DNA from: Gammaproteobacteria bacterium
GTDB taxonomy: Bacteria > Pseudomonadota > Gammaproteobacteria > Pseudomonadales > Pseudohongiellaceae
Reading direction: 5' to 3'
Assembly: GCA_030682575.1 (NCBI GenBank)
Contig: JAUXNX010000001.1
Location: 124,001-188,000 of the forward strand
Length of the DNA: 64,000 bases
The position numbers were made by a program, and so were the translations under genes. The notes under the pieces are model-generated. The model ran no database searches and was not told the origin of the DNA. It saw only the letters and a program-made list of their open reading frames with translations. Positions 26,749 through 36,169 of the stretch are shown piece after piece. Position 1 is the first letter of the stretch; every line of letters starts with the position of its first letter.

Positions 26749-27828
26749 TCAATTCCGCATGGGGTATGGTGGCGGCTTGCGAGTGGTGTCAGGCCACGCA
26801 TTGATGATGGCTTTTATCAGAGTGGCAAGCGGGATCGCAAAGAACACACCCGCAAGTCCCCAGATGCCTCCAAAGACAAGCACCGCGCTGATGATTGCCA
26901 CCGGGTGAAGATTGACTGTTTCAGAGAAGATGATGGGAACCAATACGTTCGCATCCAGCAGTTGAATCACTGTGTAGACAAGGAGCACCGTATAGAATTC
27001 GCTACCAATTCCCCATTGCACATAAGCCACCAAAGCCACCGGAATTGTTACTACTGTCACTCCAATGAACGGCACTATTACAGACAGCCCTATCATTACC
27101 GATAGTAGTAGCGCGTAGTTCATCCCCAGAATCATGAAGGCGATGTAGCTGACGATACCCACGACAATGATCTCCAACACTTTGCCGCGAATATAATTGG
27201 CGAGTTGCATGTCCATCTCTCGCCAGACTTGCAGCATCAGGGGACGGTTGTGCGGAAGTAGATTGCCTACCCAGTGCATGAGCAGAACCTTGTCCTTCAT
27301 CATGAAAAATACCAGTACAGGTACCAGCACCAGGAAAATTACCCAATTGAATATGCGTGGAATACTGGCTATCGAGTAGGAAACCACTACCTGTCCGAGC
27401 ACCGCCAGATCCCCCCTCAGCGTCCTTATGAGATCCTGCACTTGCTGCTCAGAGATCAGGCTTGGGTAGTTATCTGGCAAGTGCAGCAATAACTCTTGCC
27501 CTTCACTGATAAGTCTCGGCAACTCATTGATAAGTCTTCCAAACTGGTTCCACGCCTGTGGTAAAAGCAGTAACAAAATAGCCATGAAAGCACTGATGAA
27601 GAGAATGTAAACCAATGAGACAGCGAGGAGATATGGAACGTTGTAGCGCAGCAAAGAGTTGACCCACCCCTGCAGCAGATAGGTCGTGACAATTGCCGCC
27701 AGCAGCGGCGCAATGATCGAACCCATGGTCACCAGTACCAGCAGGGCGACACCAAGGAGGATGACGAAAATGATCGCTTCCTCGTCGTGAAAATACCGAT
27801 CGAAGAAACTCCGCAAGAGCTTACGCAT
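26749..27828 (-). CDS. AI-2E family transporter / PerM-like permease
   Basis: Inner-membrane protein of 359 aa with about eight predicted spans, in the TqsA/PerM/YdiK family. Characteristic segments are GVTVVTIPVALVAYVQWG, the NVLVPIIFSETVNLHPVAIISAVLVFGGIWG signature (abridged here as NVLVPIIFSETVNLHP) and the C-terminal AGVFFAIPLATLIKAIINAW. Members export or take up small molecules or ions; the substrate here is unknown. It follows the tusA-like gene by 9 bases. Confidence 0.88.
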   Translation of the reverse strand: MRKLLRSFFDRYFHDEEAIIFVILLGVALLVLVTMGSIIAPLLAAIVTTYLLQGWVNSLLRYNVPYLLAVSLVYILFISAFMAILLLLLPQAWNQFGRLINELPRLISEGQELLLHLPDNYPSLISEQQVQDLIRTLRGDLAVLGQVVVSYSIASIPRIFNWVIFLVLVPVLVFFMMKDKVLLMHWVGNLLPHNRPLMLQVWREMDMQLANYIRGKVLEIIVVGIVSYIAFMILGMNYALLLSVMIGLSVIVPFIGVTVVTIPVALVAYVQWGIGSEFYTVLLVYTVIQLLDANVLVPIIFSETVNLHPVAIISAVLVFGGIWGLAGVFFAIPLATLIKAIINAWPDTTRKPPPYPMRN

Positions 27829-27837
27829 GAAGTATTG

Positions 27838-28071
27838 TCAGCCTTTTCTTATCCAGTAACTGTAGGTGGCTTCTTCCTTGCTGAAGGCCAGGATGCTGTG
27901 CCGACTCTGCTGCACAAACACGTGGAAGTCACGCTCCGATCCAGGATCAGTTGCAATGACCTTCAAGACCTGCTGCGGCTGAAGTGAATTCAACGCCAGC
28001 TTCGCTTTCAGCAAGGGCAGCGGACACATCAGTCCGCATGCATCAAGTTCGAGATCGACGTTAATTTCCAT
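27838..28071 (-). CDS. TusA/SirA-like sulfurtransferase
   Basis: 77 aa with the hallmark ELDACGLMCPLPLLKAK (active Cys in the CPxP motif) and the terminal SYWIRKG. TusA proteins carry persulfide sulphur for tRNA thiolation or molybdenum cofactor work. mnmC in the same window modifies thiolated wobble uridines, but whether this copy serves that path is unknown; many genomes carry several paralogues. Start ATG 28071, divergent from bepA. Confidence 0.9.
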   Translation of the reverse strand: MEINVDLELDACGLMCPLPLLKAKLALNSLQPQQVLKVIATDPGSERDFHVFVQQSRHSILAFSKEEATYSYWIRKG

Positions 28072-28214
28072 GGCGGCATTTTAGCAAGCAATGCTCGGCA
28101 TTGCCTAGGCAGAGTTCGCCCAGACCCGGACAATTACGAGGAATTATTTGTGGTAACGCCGGTCTTAAGGTTACAGTTGTGTGCACCAATCAGCATCGCT
28201 TGAGCACTGAATCT

Positions 28215-29666
28215 ATGCGTTATCTTACCCGCCTGGCCTGTATTTTGATCACTGCCTTCTTCGGTGGCACTGCAATTGCACAGGTCCAAATACCCACCCT
28301 TGGTGACAGGATTTCAGGTCTTATTTCCCTGGATGATGAATACAAGCTGGGGCGGGAATTCTTGCGATCGGTACGCCGCAGCAGCCAGACAATCAACGAC
28401 CCCTTGCTGAACGACTATCTCGTCAACATGACACACAATCTGGCGCTTCACAGTGAACTGAAAGACTATCGCCTTTCATTCATCATCGTTGACAGCCCAA
28501 TCCTCAACGCCTTCGCTGCGCCTGGCGGCATCATTGGCGTGAACGGTGGACTCTTTTTGAACGCGCATACTGAGGGAGAATTTGCCTCGGTCATGGCCCA
28601 TGAACTGGCCCATGTCAGCCAACGCCATTTTGCCCGCAGCGTAGAGGACGCCCAACGACGCCGTATTCCCGAACTCGCCACCCTGCTGGCCAGCATCGTA
28701 ATCATGGGAACATCCAGCCCCGAGACGGGTCAGGCCGCTATCATGGCGGCTCAGGGACGTTCGATCGAAAATCAGCTGCGCTTTTCCCGCAACAATGAAG
28801 CGGAGGCTGATCGCATAGGCATTCGCACGCTGTATGACGCGGGATACGATCCGCATGAGATGCCCGCCATGTTCGAACGCCTGATGGGATTAAATCGTTT
28901 CGGCAGGCGCCCCCCCGAATTTCTGCTCTCGCACCCGGTGACCGAGTCCAGAGTGGCAGATACACGTGGCCGCGCAGCCCGCTATCCTGCACGTCCGAAC
29001 AATCCAAGCCTGGAGTACCAGTTGATGCGAGCCCGTGTGCAGGTTTATTACGAACCAAACGCGCAGACAGCCATCACTCAATTTGAAAGTGCTCTGGAAA
29101 GCGCCAATGACGACGTCAGCAGAAAAGCCGCCAGCTACGGGTTGGCGCTCGCACATATGAAAAACAAGGACTTCAACAAGGCTCACGAATATCTGGATGC
29201 CCTGCTGGTGAGTGAACCCAATCGTATCGCCTATGTGGTCACCAAAGGAGAGATATACACTCAGGGCAACGAAGCTGGCATGGCAAGGGACTATCTGCGT
29301 AGACATCTGACTATCAACCCCGACAACCATTCCTTGACGATGGCCTATGCAAACGCGCTCATTGCCGGGCGGGAGCACGCAGAAGCCGCGAGAGTGCTTG
29401 AAAGACACACAGTCCTGCGCCCAGAGGATCACGATCTGTGGTACATACTTGCAGAAACTCAGGGCTTGGTCGGCGATGTCAGCAAAGTACACCAGGCTCG
29501 TGCTGAGTATTTTGTCTTGGTGGGGGATTTCAGGAGCGCCTCAGAACAGCTCTCCTATGCGTTGCGAATTGAATCCGCCAAACAAAACAATGGCCCATTG
29601 CTGGCGAGGTTGCGCCAGCGATCTCAAGATGTGGAATCCATGGGACGCGCCAGCCGATCATTCTGA
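28215..29666 (+). CDS. bepA: Periplasmic M48 metalloprotease / chaperone, BepA-like
   Basis: Quality-control protease for outer membrane proteins such as LptD. It has 483 aa: signal peptide MRYLTRLACILITAFFGGTA, the M48 domain with zinc motif HELAH (VMAHELAHVSQRHFARS) and a third ligand in NNEAEADRIGIRTL, then about 200 residues of TPR repeats. The frame is open 38 codons upstream, but the signal peptide fixes the ATG at 28215. The neighbours tusA-like and perM match the Pseudomonas bepA locus. Confidence 0.94.
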   Translation: MRYLTRLACILITAFFGGTAIAQVQIPTLGDRISGLISLDDEYKLGREFLRSVRRSSQTINDPLLNDYLVNMTHNLALHSELKDYRLSFIIVDSPILNAFAAPGGIIGVNGGLFLNAHTEGEFASVMAHELAHVSQRHFARSVEDAQRRRIPELATLLASIVIMGTSSPETGQAAIMAAQGRSIENQLRFSRNNEAEADRIGIRTLYDAGYDPHEMPAMFERLMGLNRFGRRPPEFLLSHPVTESRVADTRGRAARYPARPNNPSLEYQLMRARVQVYYEPNAQTAITQFESALESANDDVSRKAASYGLALAHMKNKDFNKAHEYLDALLVSEPNRIAYVVTKGEIYTQGNEAGMARDYLRRHLTINPDNHSLTMAYANALIAGREHAEAARVLERHTVLRPEDHDLWYILAETQGLVGDVSKVHQARAEYFVLVGDFRSASEQLSYALRIESAKQNNGPLLARLRQRSQDVESMGRASRSF

Positions 29667-29730
29667 TTCAAGCCTGTGAAGCGACTTGTGACCAAGGGAT
29701 TACTAATAAGATTTTGATTGCACATCTGGC

Positions 29731-30816
29731 TCAGGTTTTGCCTGCAACCTGCAGCTTATTCCTGTTGGAAAAATCCAGCATTCTCTGCAGTGGCACCATC
29801 GCCTTCGCCGCCAAATCCCGATCGACTGTCACCCGGTTTGTCCCGTACAGCAGCGACCGGTAAAGCCTGTCCAGCGAATTCATCGCCATCCATGGGCAGT
29901 GGGCACAACTGCGACATGTAGCATCATCACCAGCCGTGGGTGCCACCAGGAATGTCTTGTCTGGTGCCAGTTGTTGCAGCTTGTAGAAAATTCCCTTGTC
30001 AGTGGCCACGATGAAGGTTGTCTCCTTCCTTTGCACGGCCGCATTGATGATCTGGGTAGTCGAACCTATAACATCTGCAATTGCCAGTACTGCTTCCGGA
30101 GACTCTGGATGAGCCAATACAATGGCCTCTGGATAGAGAGCGCGCATATCCAGCAGGCCTTTGGCCTTGAACTCTTCGTGAACGATACAGGCCCCGTCCC
30201 AGAGCAACATCTCTGCTCCGGTGCGCTTTTGTATGTAGCTTCCAAGGTGCTTATCGGGTGCCCAGATAACCTTTTTCCCTTGCGCGCTCAAGTGCTCGAC
30301 AACATCCACGGCGATGCTTGAGGTCACCACCCAATCCGCTCTGGCTTTCACCGCTGCTGAGGTATTGGCATACACCACTACTGTGTGATCTGGATTTGCA
30401 TCGCAAAAGGCGCCAAAGGCATCCGCAGGACAAGCGATGTCCAATGAACAGGTCGCCTCCACAGTGGGCATAAGGACAGTCTTGTCGGGGCTTAGTATGC
30501 AGGCGGTCTCGCCCATGAATCTGACACCGGCCACCACCAGTGTGGAAGCCTTGGCATCCCGCCCGAAGCGGGCCATCTCAAGGGAATCCGACACCATACC
30601 ACCAGTCTCTTCCGCAAGTTCCTGCAACAACGCATCGGTATAGTAGTGGGCGACCAGAACGGCGTCTCGTTCCTTCAGCAGAAGTTTGATGCGAGCCTTG
30701 AGGTCTGCTGTGTCAGCGGGGGTAAGGGTATCGGGCAGAGATACAGAGGCCAGATGCTGCCTCACCAGTGCGGTGTCCGCTGCAAGTCTTGTTGTTGAAC
30801 TGATGGATTCCGTCAT
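29731..30816 (-). CDS. nadA: Quinolinate synthase A
   Basis: [4Fe-4S] enzyme that condenses iminoaspartate with dihydroxyacetone phosphate to quinolinate, early in NAD synthesis. It has 361 aa. Cluster cysteines are in [26 protein letters not shown] and [16 protein letters not shown]. Substrate motifs [18 protein letters not shown] and AHPESPEAV are present. ATG 30816 chosen; an upstream TTG (30831) is less likely. It lies 54 bases downstream of tRNA-Lys on the same strand and may share its transcript. Confidence 0.96.
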   Translation of the reverse strand: MTESISSTTRLAADTALVRQHLASVSLPDTLTPADTADLKARIKLLLKERDAVLVAHYYTDALLQELAEETGGMVSDSLEMARFGRDAKASTLVVAGVRFMGETACILSPDKTVLMPTVEATCSLDIACPADAFGAFCDANPDHTVVVYANTSAAVKARADWVVTSSIAVDVVEHLSAQGKKVIWAPDKHLGSYIQKRTGAEMLLWDGACIVHEEFKAKGLLDMRALYPEAIVLAHPESPEAVLAIADVIGSTTQIINAAVQRKETTFIVATDKGIFYKLQQLAPDKTFLVAPTAGDDATCRSCAHCPWMAMNSLDRLYRSLLYGTNRVTVDRDLAAKAMVPLQRMLDFSNRNKLQVAGKT

Positions 30817-30870
30817 GACTGAAGGATACAACGCTGGATAAACAACACAAGATGAACTACGGAAGGAAAA

Positions 30871-30946
30871 TGGTGGGTCGTGTGCGACTTGAACGCACGA
30901 CCAATTGGTTAAAAGCCAACTGCTCTACCGACTGAGCTAACGACCC
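30871..30946 (-). tRNA. tRNA-Lys (TTT)
   Basis: A 76-base cloverleaf on the minus strand. The acceptor stem is GGGTCGT/ACGACCC, the D-arm GCTCAGTCGGTAGAGC, and the anticodon loop CTTTTAA gives TTT. The T-arm is TCGTGCGTTCAAGTCGCAC and CCA is encoded. It sits between queC and nadA, as in Pseudomonas. Its wobble U34 is the substrate of the MnmC encoded at 17.6 kb. Confidence 0.97.
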
Positions 30947-30963
30947 ATGCAAAGAAGGGCGAC

Positions 30964-30991
30964 ATAGTACTATCATGAAAAAAAAAGACAA
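30964..30991 (-). promoter_or_regulatory. Likely sigma-70 promoter of tRNA-Lys
   Basis: On the minus strand TTGTCT (30991-30986), a 16-base spacer containing a T-run, and TACTAT (30969-30964) lie 17 bases before the tRNA. The discriminator is GC-rich (GTCGCCC). Fair consensus match and correct position. Confidence 0.5.
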
Positions 30992-31026
30992 GTACTTTAT
31001 CCGGAAACCGCGTCAAAATAGCACTA

Positions 31027-31722
31027 TCAGGCGTAGCGAGTTGGATCCTGCAGACCAGCTTCCAGAAAACCCTTTCTCCTGAATCGACAGCTATCACAAC
31101 ACCCGCATGCCCTCCCCTGCTCATCTGCCTGATAGCATGACACTGTGCGGGAATAATCCACTCCAAGACTGGAACCAAGTGTGATGATTTCTGCCTTGCT
31201 CAGCGTGAGCAGCGGTGTTTCAATTTTGACTGGCGAACCTTCCACTGCAGCGCGCGTCGCCAGATTCGCCATCTTCTCGAAGGCATCAATGAACTCAGGA
31301 CGACAATCCGGATAACCTGAATAGTCTCTTGCATTGACACCGATATATATGGAGCTTGCTTCTACAACTTCAGCGAGTGCCAAAGCGTAAGACAGAAACA
31401 CAGTATTCCGCGCTGGCACATAAGTCACAGGAATTCCCTCACTCTCCTCAACTGGTACCGCCACTGTATTGTCCGTCAGCGCCGATCCACCAAGAGCGCC
31501 AATTCCAAGAGAGATTACCAGATGCTGAGCTACATCCATATTGGCCGAAATAATTCGTGCAGCTTGCAATTCGCTCACTGAGCGTTGACCATAATCAAAA
31601 CTCAGCGCATAAATGGCATATCCGTGCGCCTTGGCAATTGCCAAACATGTAGTTGAGTCGAGCCCACCTGAAATCAGGACAACAGCCCTTTTTACAGAGG
31701 AATCATCGTATTTTTCAGTCAT
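31027..31722 (-). CDS. queC: 7-cyano-7-deazaguanine synthase
   Basis: ATP-dependent conversion of 7-carboxy-7-deazaguanine to preQ0. It has 231 aa: PP-loop [17 protein letters not shown], substrate segment [17 protein letters not shown], and a zinc site near the C-terminus built from [17 protein letters not shown]. The ATG at 31722 is preferred to an upstream in-frame start at 31764 because [20 protein letters not shown] is the expected N-terminus. It lies downstream of queE (58-base gap) in one unit. Confidence 0.96.
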   Translation of the reverse strand: MTEKYDDSSVKRAVVLISGGLDSTTCLAIAKAHGYAIYALSFDYGQRSVSELQAARIISANMDVAQHLVISLGIGALGGSALTDNTVAVPVEESEGIPVTYVPARNTVFLSYALALAEVVEASSIYIGVNARDYSGYPDCRPEFIDAFEKMANLATRAAVEGSPVKIETPLLTLSKAEIITLGSSLGVDYSRTVSCYQADEQGRACGCCDSCRFRRKGFLEAGLQDPTRYA

Positions 31723-31780
31723 AAGAAGCCAACCAAGTGAGCTGAATAGCAGCAAGCTCAACAAATTTTTCTGAAACTAA

Positions 31781-32434
31781 TTAGTGACCTGGCTTGTCCC
31801 CCCAGATCAATTTGTGTAATTGCAATTGCATGCGAACCTGCAATTTATCAGCAAGAATCCACTCCGCAAGTTCTTTATATTCAAGCTGACCGAAACTGGG
31901 AGAAAAAAGGACTTCATCCACTCTGCTGCCCAGATCGTATTGATCGCATTTGGCTTTGGCCCAATTATAATCACGACGATCACAGATGACGAATTTGACC
32001 TGATCATGCGGCTTGAGTAGCCCTATATTCGACTCAAGATTTTTGTCACATTCAAGGGAGCCAGGTGTTTTCAAATCCAGAACAGTCACTACTCGTGGAT
32101 CTACATTTTTAATAGGAATGGCACCGCTCGTTTCGAGAGAGACTACATATCCTTTATCGCACAGCATTGAGAGCAGTTCGATACTATTCTTCTGAGCAAG
32201 CGGTTCTCCACCGGTCACTGTCACATAACCGGCACCATACGCCTCAACCTGCTCAAGAATGACACTCAAAGAATAGATCTCCCCTTTGTGGAATGCATAA
32301 GCACTGTCACAATACTGGCAACGCAATGGACAGCCAGTCAATCTCACAAATACAGTGGGAATACCAACGGTTTTCGTCTCTCCTTGCAGGGAGAAGAATA
32401 TCTCGTTAATACGCAGTGTCACAGAGTTACTCAT
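31781..32434 (-). CDS. queE: 7-carboxy-7-deazaguanine synthase (radical SAM)
   Basis: Radical SAM enzyme making the 7-deazaguanine ring from carboxytetrahydropterin, the product of QueD. It has 217 aa. FSLQGETKTVGIPTVFVRLT leads to the cluster motif CPLRCQYC; VTVTGGEPLAQ is the SAM-binding GGEP. The start ATG 32434 (MSNSVTLRINEIFFSLQGE) is canonical. It sits directly after cpoB in the Tol-Pal/Que gene string. Confidence 0.96.
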   Translation of the reverse strand: MSNSVTLRINEIFFSLQGETKTVGIPTVFVRLTGCPLRCQYCDSAYAFHKGEIYSLSVILEQVEAYGAGYVTVTGGEPLAQKNSIELLSMLCDKGYVVSLETSGAIPIKNVDPRVVTVLDLKTPGSLECDKNLESNIGLLKPHDQVKFVICDRRDYNWAKAKCDQYDLGSRVDEVLFSPSFGQLEYKELAEWILADKLQVRMQLQLHKLIWGDKPGH

Positions 32435-32528
32435 GAGAATCTGGATTCTAATCTACCTGAGAGAAGATTCAGTGCAGGAATGGGAAAGACTGACGATATA
32501 GATCGATTTGACAGAACAACGCTAGTAA

Positions 32529-33407
32529 TCAATTCATCGAGCGCAGATATATATCGGCCAGATTCGCAGCTGACGTGTTGGGAAAACGAGATTGTACCTG
32601 ACGTAGAAGTTGCCGAGACCTCTCAGCATTACCGAGCTTGTCATAAACCGTACCCAATGAGTACATGGCATCATCTACTTTGCGGCCATCCGGGTACTGG
32701 GTGACAATCACTTCAAATGCTTCACGTGCTTCGTTGAGCATCGCAAGATTCAGATATGCTTGCCCTTTCCAGTAATAAGCATTAGTCACAAACCTGCCGT
32801 TAGGGTAGAGGCTGAGGTACTGATCAAACTCCACTACGGAGCGCTGGTATTGTTCATCTTGCAGCAGTGAGTCCAGTGCAACTTGATACTGCTGCTGCTC
32901 CGTAAGAACTGTAGGTTGCAACACTGGAACTGGAGCTAACGTGTTGGCTGACACGACTGGAGTCGGGTTTATCGGCATCGGTACCGCATTGGCGTTCACA
33001 GGAGCCGCAGACAATGATGCTGTTGTCGAGGCTTGCTGCGCGGGAGCGACAATAGCAGTTGCCGGAGACAGCGAGCCTGCGCCAGACGGCGCTATTTGAG
33101 ACAAGACGCTGAGCCTTGAATCCAGATCTGCATAGCGATCCAGCGACTGTCGCTGGAGATTTCTCAATTCATACCCTTGCTCCTCTACGAGGCCACGCAG
33201 GGTTTCCAATTCAGAGCGCATCTCCCGGAACTGGTCCAGAAGCATGACAAGCGCATCATTGGATGAGACATTGCCTGGTTGCGCCCCTGCAGGAGTTTGG
33301 CCAGGCACATAAGGCTGAGCTTCCACAACTCCCGCAGCACTCATCACCGAAGTACTGAGCAAAAAGACCGGTACTGCAATAACTAGCGCTGCGAGGGTGT
33401 GTTTCAT
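32529..33407 (-). CDS. cpoB: Tol-Pal system protein CpoB (YbgF)
   Basis: Periplasmic protein coordinating peptidoglycan synthesis with outer membrane constriction. It has 292 aa: signal peptide MKHTLAALVIAVPVFLLSTS, an N-terminal coiled coil (about 55-95, MLLDQFREMRSELETLRGLV), a Pro/Ala/Val-rich linker (about 110-165) and C-terminal TPR repeats (YQVALDSLLQDEQYQRSVVE..., YYWKGQAYLNLAMLNEAREA, MYSLGTVYDKLGNAERSRQL). An in-frame GTG directly precedes the ATG. Last tol gene, 20 bases after pal. Confidence 0.94.
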   Translation of the reverse strand: MKHTLAALVIAVPVFLLSTSVMSAAGVVEAQPYVPGQTPAGAQPGNVSSNDALVMLLDQFREMRSELETLRGLVEEQGYELRNLQRQSLDRYADLDSRLSVLSQIAPSGAGSLSPATAIVAPAQQASTTASLSAAPVNANAVPMPINPTPVVSANTLAPVPVLQPTVLTEQQQYQVALDSLLQDEQYQRSVVEFDQYLSLYPNGRFVTNAYYWKGQAYLNLAMLNEAREAFEVIVTQYPDGRKVDDAMYSLGTVYDKLGNAERSRQLLRQVQSRFPNTSAANLADIYLRSMN

Positions 33408-33430
33408 CACATTAGATCTGCCTTTCGGAA

Positions 33431-33955
33431 TTACCTGATTATCTCGACACGACGGTTCTGACGGTAAGATGCCTCTGTCTGGCCTTGGGCAGCTGGACGC
33501 TCTTCACCGTAGCTAACTGTCTGGATCTGAGACAGTGATGCTCCGTTGACTACCAGGTAGTCACGGATGCTGTTGGCACGACGCTCGCCCAGAGCAAGGT
33601 TGTACTCTCTGGTGCCGCGCTCGTCTGCATGACCTTCCAGTCGCACTCTGGTACCAGAGTTTGATGCAAGGTTACGGCCATGAATCGCCAGAACGTCACG
33701 ATCCGACGCCAGGAACTCTGACACGTCGAAGTCGAAGTAGAACACTGTAGTAGCCAGTGCCGCTGCTTCCATACGCGCTTGAGCTTCACGCTCACGAGCC
33801 AGGCGCGCTTCCTCAGCTGCTCTCGCTGCAGCTGCCGTATCGGCCGCTCCAGTGTTGGTTGCAGTCGGAGTTGTCATTTCTTCGTCACCAGAAGAACTAC
33901 AGGCGACAAGACCCATAATCGACATGGCAAGGATTGTTGTCTTGAAAAATTTCAT
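33431..33955 (-). CDS. pal: Peptidoglycan-associated lipoprotein
   Basis: Outer membrane lipoprotein that anchors the envelope to peptidoglycan and binds TolB and TolA. It has 174 aa: lipobox LVAC in MSIMGLVACSSS, an Ala/Glu-rich linker, and an OmpA-like domain with LEGHADERGTREYNLALGER and VSYGEERP. The ATG at 33955 gives a normal signal, but an in-frame GTG five codons upstream (33970) has a much better GGAGG eight bases before it and may be the real start. Confidence 0.95.
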   Translation of the reverse strand: MKFFKTTILAMSIMGLVACSSSGDEEMTTPTATNTGAADTAAAARAAEEARLAREREAQARMEAAALATTVFYFDFDVSEFLASDRDVLAIHGRNLASNSGTRVRLEGHADERGTREYNLALGERRANSIRDYLVVNGASLSQIQTVSYGEERPAAQGQTEASYRQNRRVEIIR

Positions 33956-34022
33956 GCTGTGCGTACCCACTCTGTAAGTCCTCCAATAGGCTGATGCGAT
34001 CAAACGTTTGTATGAACAATCT

Positions 34023-35333
34023 TCAATTTAAGAACGGAGACCATGAAGGTTCCCGAACATCGCCCTGCGAGGATGGTAAACGGAACTTCACTCGTCCGTC
34101 AATGGACACGGCATCCAGGATGCCCCGCCCATTCACGGTTGTAGCGAACATGATCATGCTTCCGTTTGGTGCCACGCTGGGAGATTCGTCTAGCGATGTG
34201 TCAGTAAGAGTGATGACCCGTTGAGTGTCGATGTTGAAGATCGCTATGCTGTAGCTATTATCTTCACGGGTGTCACGTCTGACATGGACCAAGTTCTTGC
34301 CATCCGGCAAAAAACGGCCTTTCGCACAATAAAAACAGTCAAAGGTCAGCCTCTCGGGAAAGCCGCCAGTTATCGGCACTTGATAAATCTGCGGCTGCCC
34401 AGTTCGGTCTGAGGTGAACAATACAGAGCGACTGTCGGCTGTCCAACTCGGTTCAGTCTCTGCACGCGGATGATCTGTAAGTCTTGTCAACTGACTTGTC
34501 ATCAGATCCATGACGTACACATCAGGGCTACCATCCTTCGAGAGCACCATGGCAAGCTTGGTGCCATCCGGAGACCACACAGGAGAGCTGTTGATGCCTG
34601 GAAAATCGGTAATCTGACGGCGCTCGCCTGTCGCGATTTCCTGTATGTAGATGCGGGGCAAATTCGTCTCAAAAGACAAATAGGCAATCTGGCGACCATC
34701 TGGCGACCAGGCAGGCGACATCAATGGCTCTTGAGACTCTACGAGCACCTGTGAACGATGCCCATCATAGTCGGCTTTCTCGATGCGGTAATACGTCAGT
34801 TCCGGCGAAATAAATTGAGCTGAGACATAAAGAATTTCTGTGGAAAAAGCACCACGATTGCCAGTAACCTGCTCATAAACCACATTGCTGATTTCGTGGG
34901 CTATATCCCGCAACTGGTCAATGCTGCCCGTCAGCATCTCACCCACCAATTTCTGCTCGCGAGTCACATCGAAAAATTCGTATTGTACCTGCACGAGCTG
35001 GCTGCCTGGCGAATGATTGACTTTGCCAATCAACAGATAATCCTGTGCGAGAATTCTCCAGTCACGAAAATACACTTCAGACGCTTCATCTGGCATGCTG
35101 AGCATATTGGCCGGAGACAGTGCACGAAACTCACCGACCTGCTGCAAATCTGCAGAAACTATCCTGTCGATCTCTTCGCCCAATGCAATGCCACCCTGCC
35201 AGGTAAACGGGACAACGGCAATTGGAATCGGATTATCGACACCCTGCGTGATTTCGATATTCAATTCTGCAGCAGCAACGGATTGGCTCACGACGACACC
35301 AAGCAGCAGCATATGGAATATTTTCTTGATCAA
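34023..35333 (-). CDS. tolB: Tol-Pal system translocation protein TolB
   Basis: Periplasmic beta-propeller that shuttles between Pal and the TolQRA motor. It has 436 aa: signal peptide about 1-20, an N-terminal alpha/beta domain to about 160, then six blades with the repeated SPAWSPDGRQIAYLSFE, SSPVWSPDGTKLAMVLS, EPSWTADSRSVLFTSD pattern. Start: a TTG at 35333 whose bases overlap the tolA stop (TTGA), with GAGGA nine bases upstream. It supplies the lysines of the signal n-region (MIKKIF), so I prefer it to the ATG at 35312. Confidence 0.96.
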   Translation of the reverse strand: MIKKIFHMLLLGVVVSQSVAAAELNIEITQGVDNPIPIAVVPFTWQGGIALGEEIDRIVSADLQQVGEFRALSPANMLSMPDEASEVYFRDWRILAQDYLLIGKVNHSPGSQLVQVQYEFFDVTREQKLVGEMLTGSIDQLRDIAHEISNVVYEQVTGNRGAFSTEILYVSAQFISPELTYYRIEKADYDGHRSQVLVESQEPLMSPAWSPDGRQIAYLSFETNLPRIYIQEIATGERRQITDFPGINSSPVWSPDGTKLAMVLSKDGSPDVYVMDLMTSQLTRLTDHPRAETEPSWTADSRSVLFTSDRTGQPQIYQVPITGGFPERLTFDCFYCAKGRFLPDGKNLVHVRRDTREDNSYSIAIFNIDTQRVITLTDTSLDESPSVAPNGSMIMFATTVNGRGILDAVSIDGRVKFRLPSSQGDVREPSWSPFLN

Positions 35334-36169
35334 TTTAATAAATCCTCTGGCCTGAACGTTAACAGGAAAGATCTGAAGTTACGTTCAAAAAGTGCATAAG
35401 GCATCCCTTGCAACTCTGTAAACCTGTTGACTCTCCGTACGGCAGTTTCGGCTGCACGGTCAAAAGCAAAATCACCACTGGACTGCACAACCTGGACATC
35501 TGTTATATCGCCTGTCGGCATCATTGAGATGCGTAAAACCACCACCATACCGTTTCGCGCGCTCGGAGGACGCGACCATTGTCGCTGCACCAGATCATGA
35601 ATGACGGAGGTATACGACATTACTCCTTCCGCTTCAGCCGCTGCGAGCTGACTTTCTTCAGCGTCTCTTTGCGCCTGCAATGCCTGTTCCTGACGCTGCC
35701 GCTCCTGCTGAGCCAACTCTGCCTGGCGGCGCTGTTCCTCTTCGCGCTGCTGACGCTGTTGATCTTCGCGCTGCTTCTGTTCTTCTGCCTGGCGCTGCTC
35801 TGCCTGCTGGCGCTCTTGATTTTGACGCTCTCTGAGTGCGTTACGCTCCGTTTCAGCACGTCGTTCTGCCTCTTGACGCTGCTGTTCCTGCTGCCTGGCT
35901 TCGGCCTGCCTTTGCTCTTCCTCGCGACGTTGTGCCGCGCGCTGTTCTTCCACTCGTCGTTGCTGTTGCTGCTGTTGTACCAGCGCTTGCTTGACCTGGG
36001 GATTCTCACCTACCAGGTTAGCCTTCACAGAAGGCGGGCGGATGACATCCAGCACTTCAGTATTCGCTCTCTGGAAATAAAAAAGCGAAGCAAGCACCGA
36101 ACCATGCAAAAGCACAGCAAACAAGAACGAAATTGGATAACCATTAAACGCGGTCACAGCACCAGCCAA
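35330..36169 (-). CDS. tolA: Tol-Pal system protein TolA
   Basis: Inner-membrane protein spanning the periplasm to transmit motor energy to Pal. It has 279 aa. A single membrane helix (about 12-32, SFLFAVLLHGSVLASLFYF) precedes a long Gln/Glu/Arg-rich helix (about 58-190, with seven consecutive glutamines near 65). The C-terminal domain is SYTSVIHDLVQRQWSRP...TGDITDVQVVQSSGDFAFDR. Start: TTG directly after the tolR stop; a GTG four codons in is an alternative. The helical domain is shorter than in E. coli TolA (421 aa total). Confidence 0.93.
   Translation of the reverse strand: MAGAVTAFNGYPISFLFAVLLHGSVLASLFYFQRANTEVLDVIRPPSVKANLVGENPQVKQALVQQQQQQRRVEEQRAAQRREEEQRQAEARQQEQQRQEAERRAETERNALRERQNQERQQAEQRQAEEQKQREDQQRQQREEEQRRQAELAQQERQRQEQALQAQRDAEESQLAAAEAEGVMSYTSVIHDLVQRQWSRPPSARNGMVVVLRISMMPTGDITDVQVVQSSGDFAFDRAAETAVRRVNRFTELQGMPYALFERNFRSFLLTFRPEDLLN

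Noticed and set aside
35620-36009. Extra frames in the tolA repeat region
   Set aside because: Artefacts of the Gln/Glu/Arg-rich coiled-coil codons; tolA itself explains the sequence.
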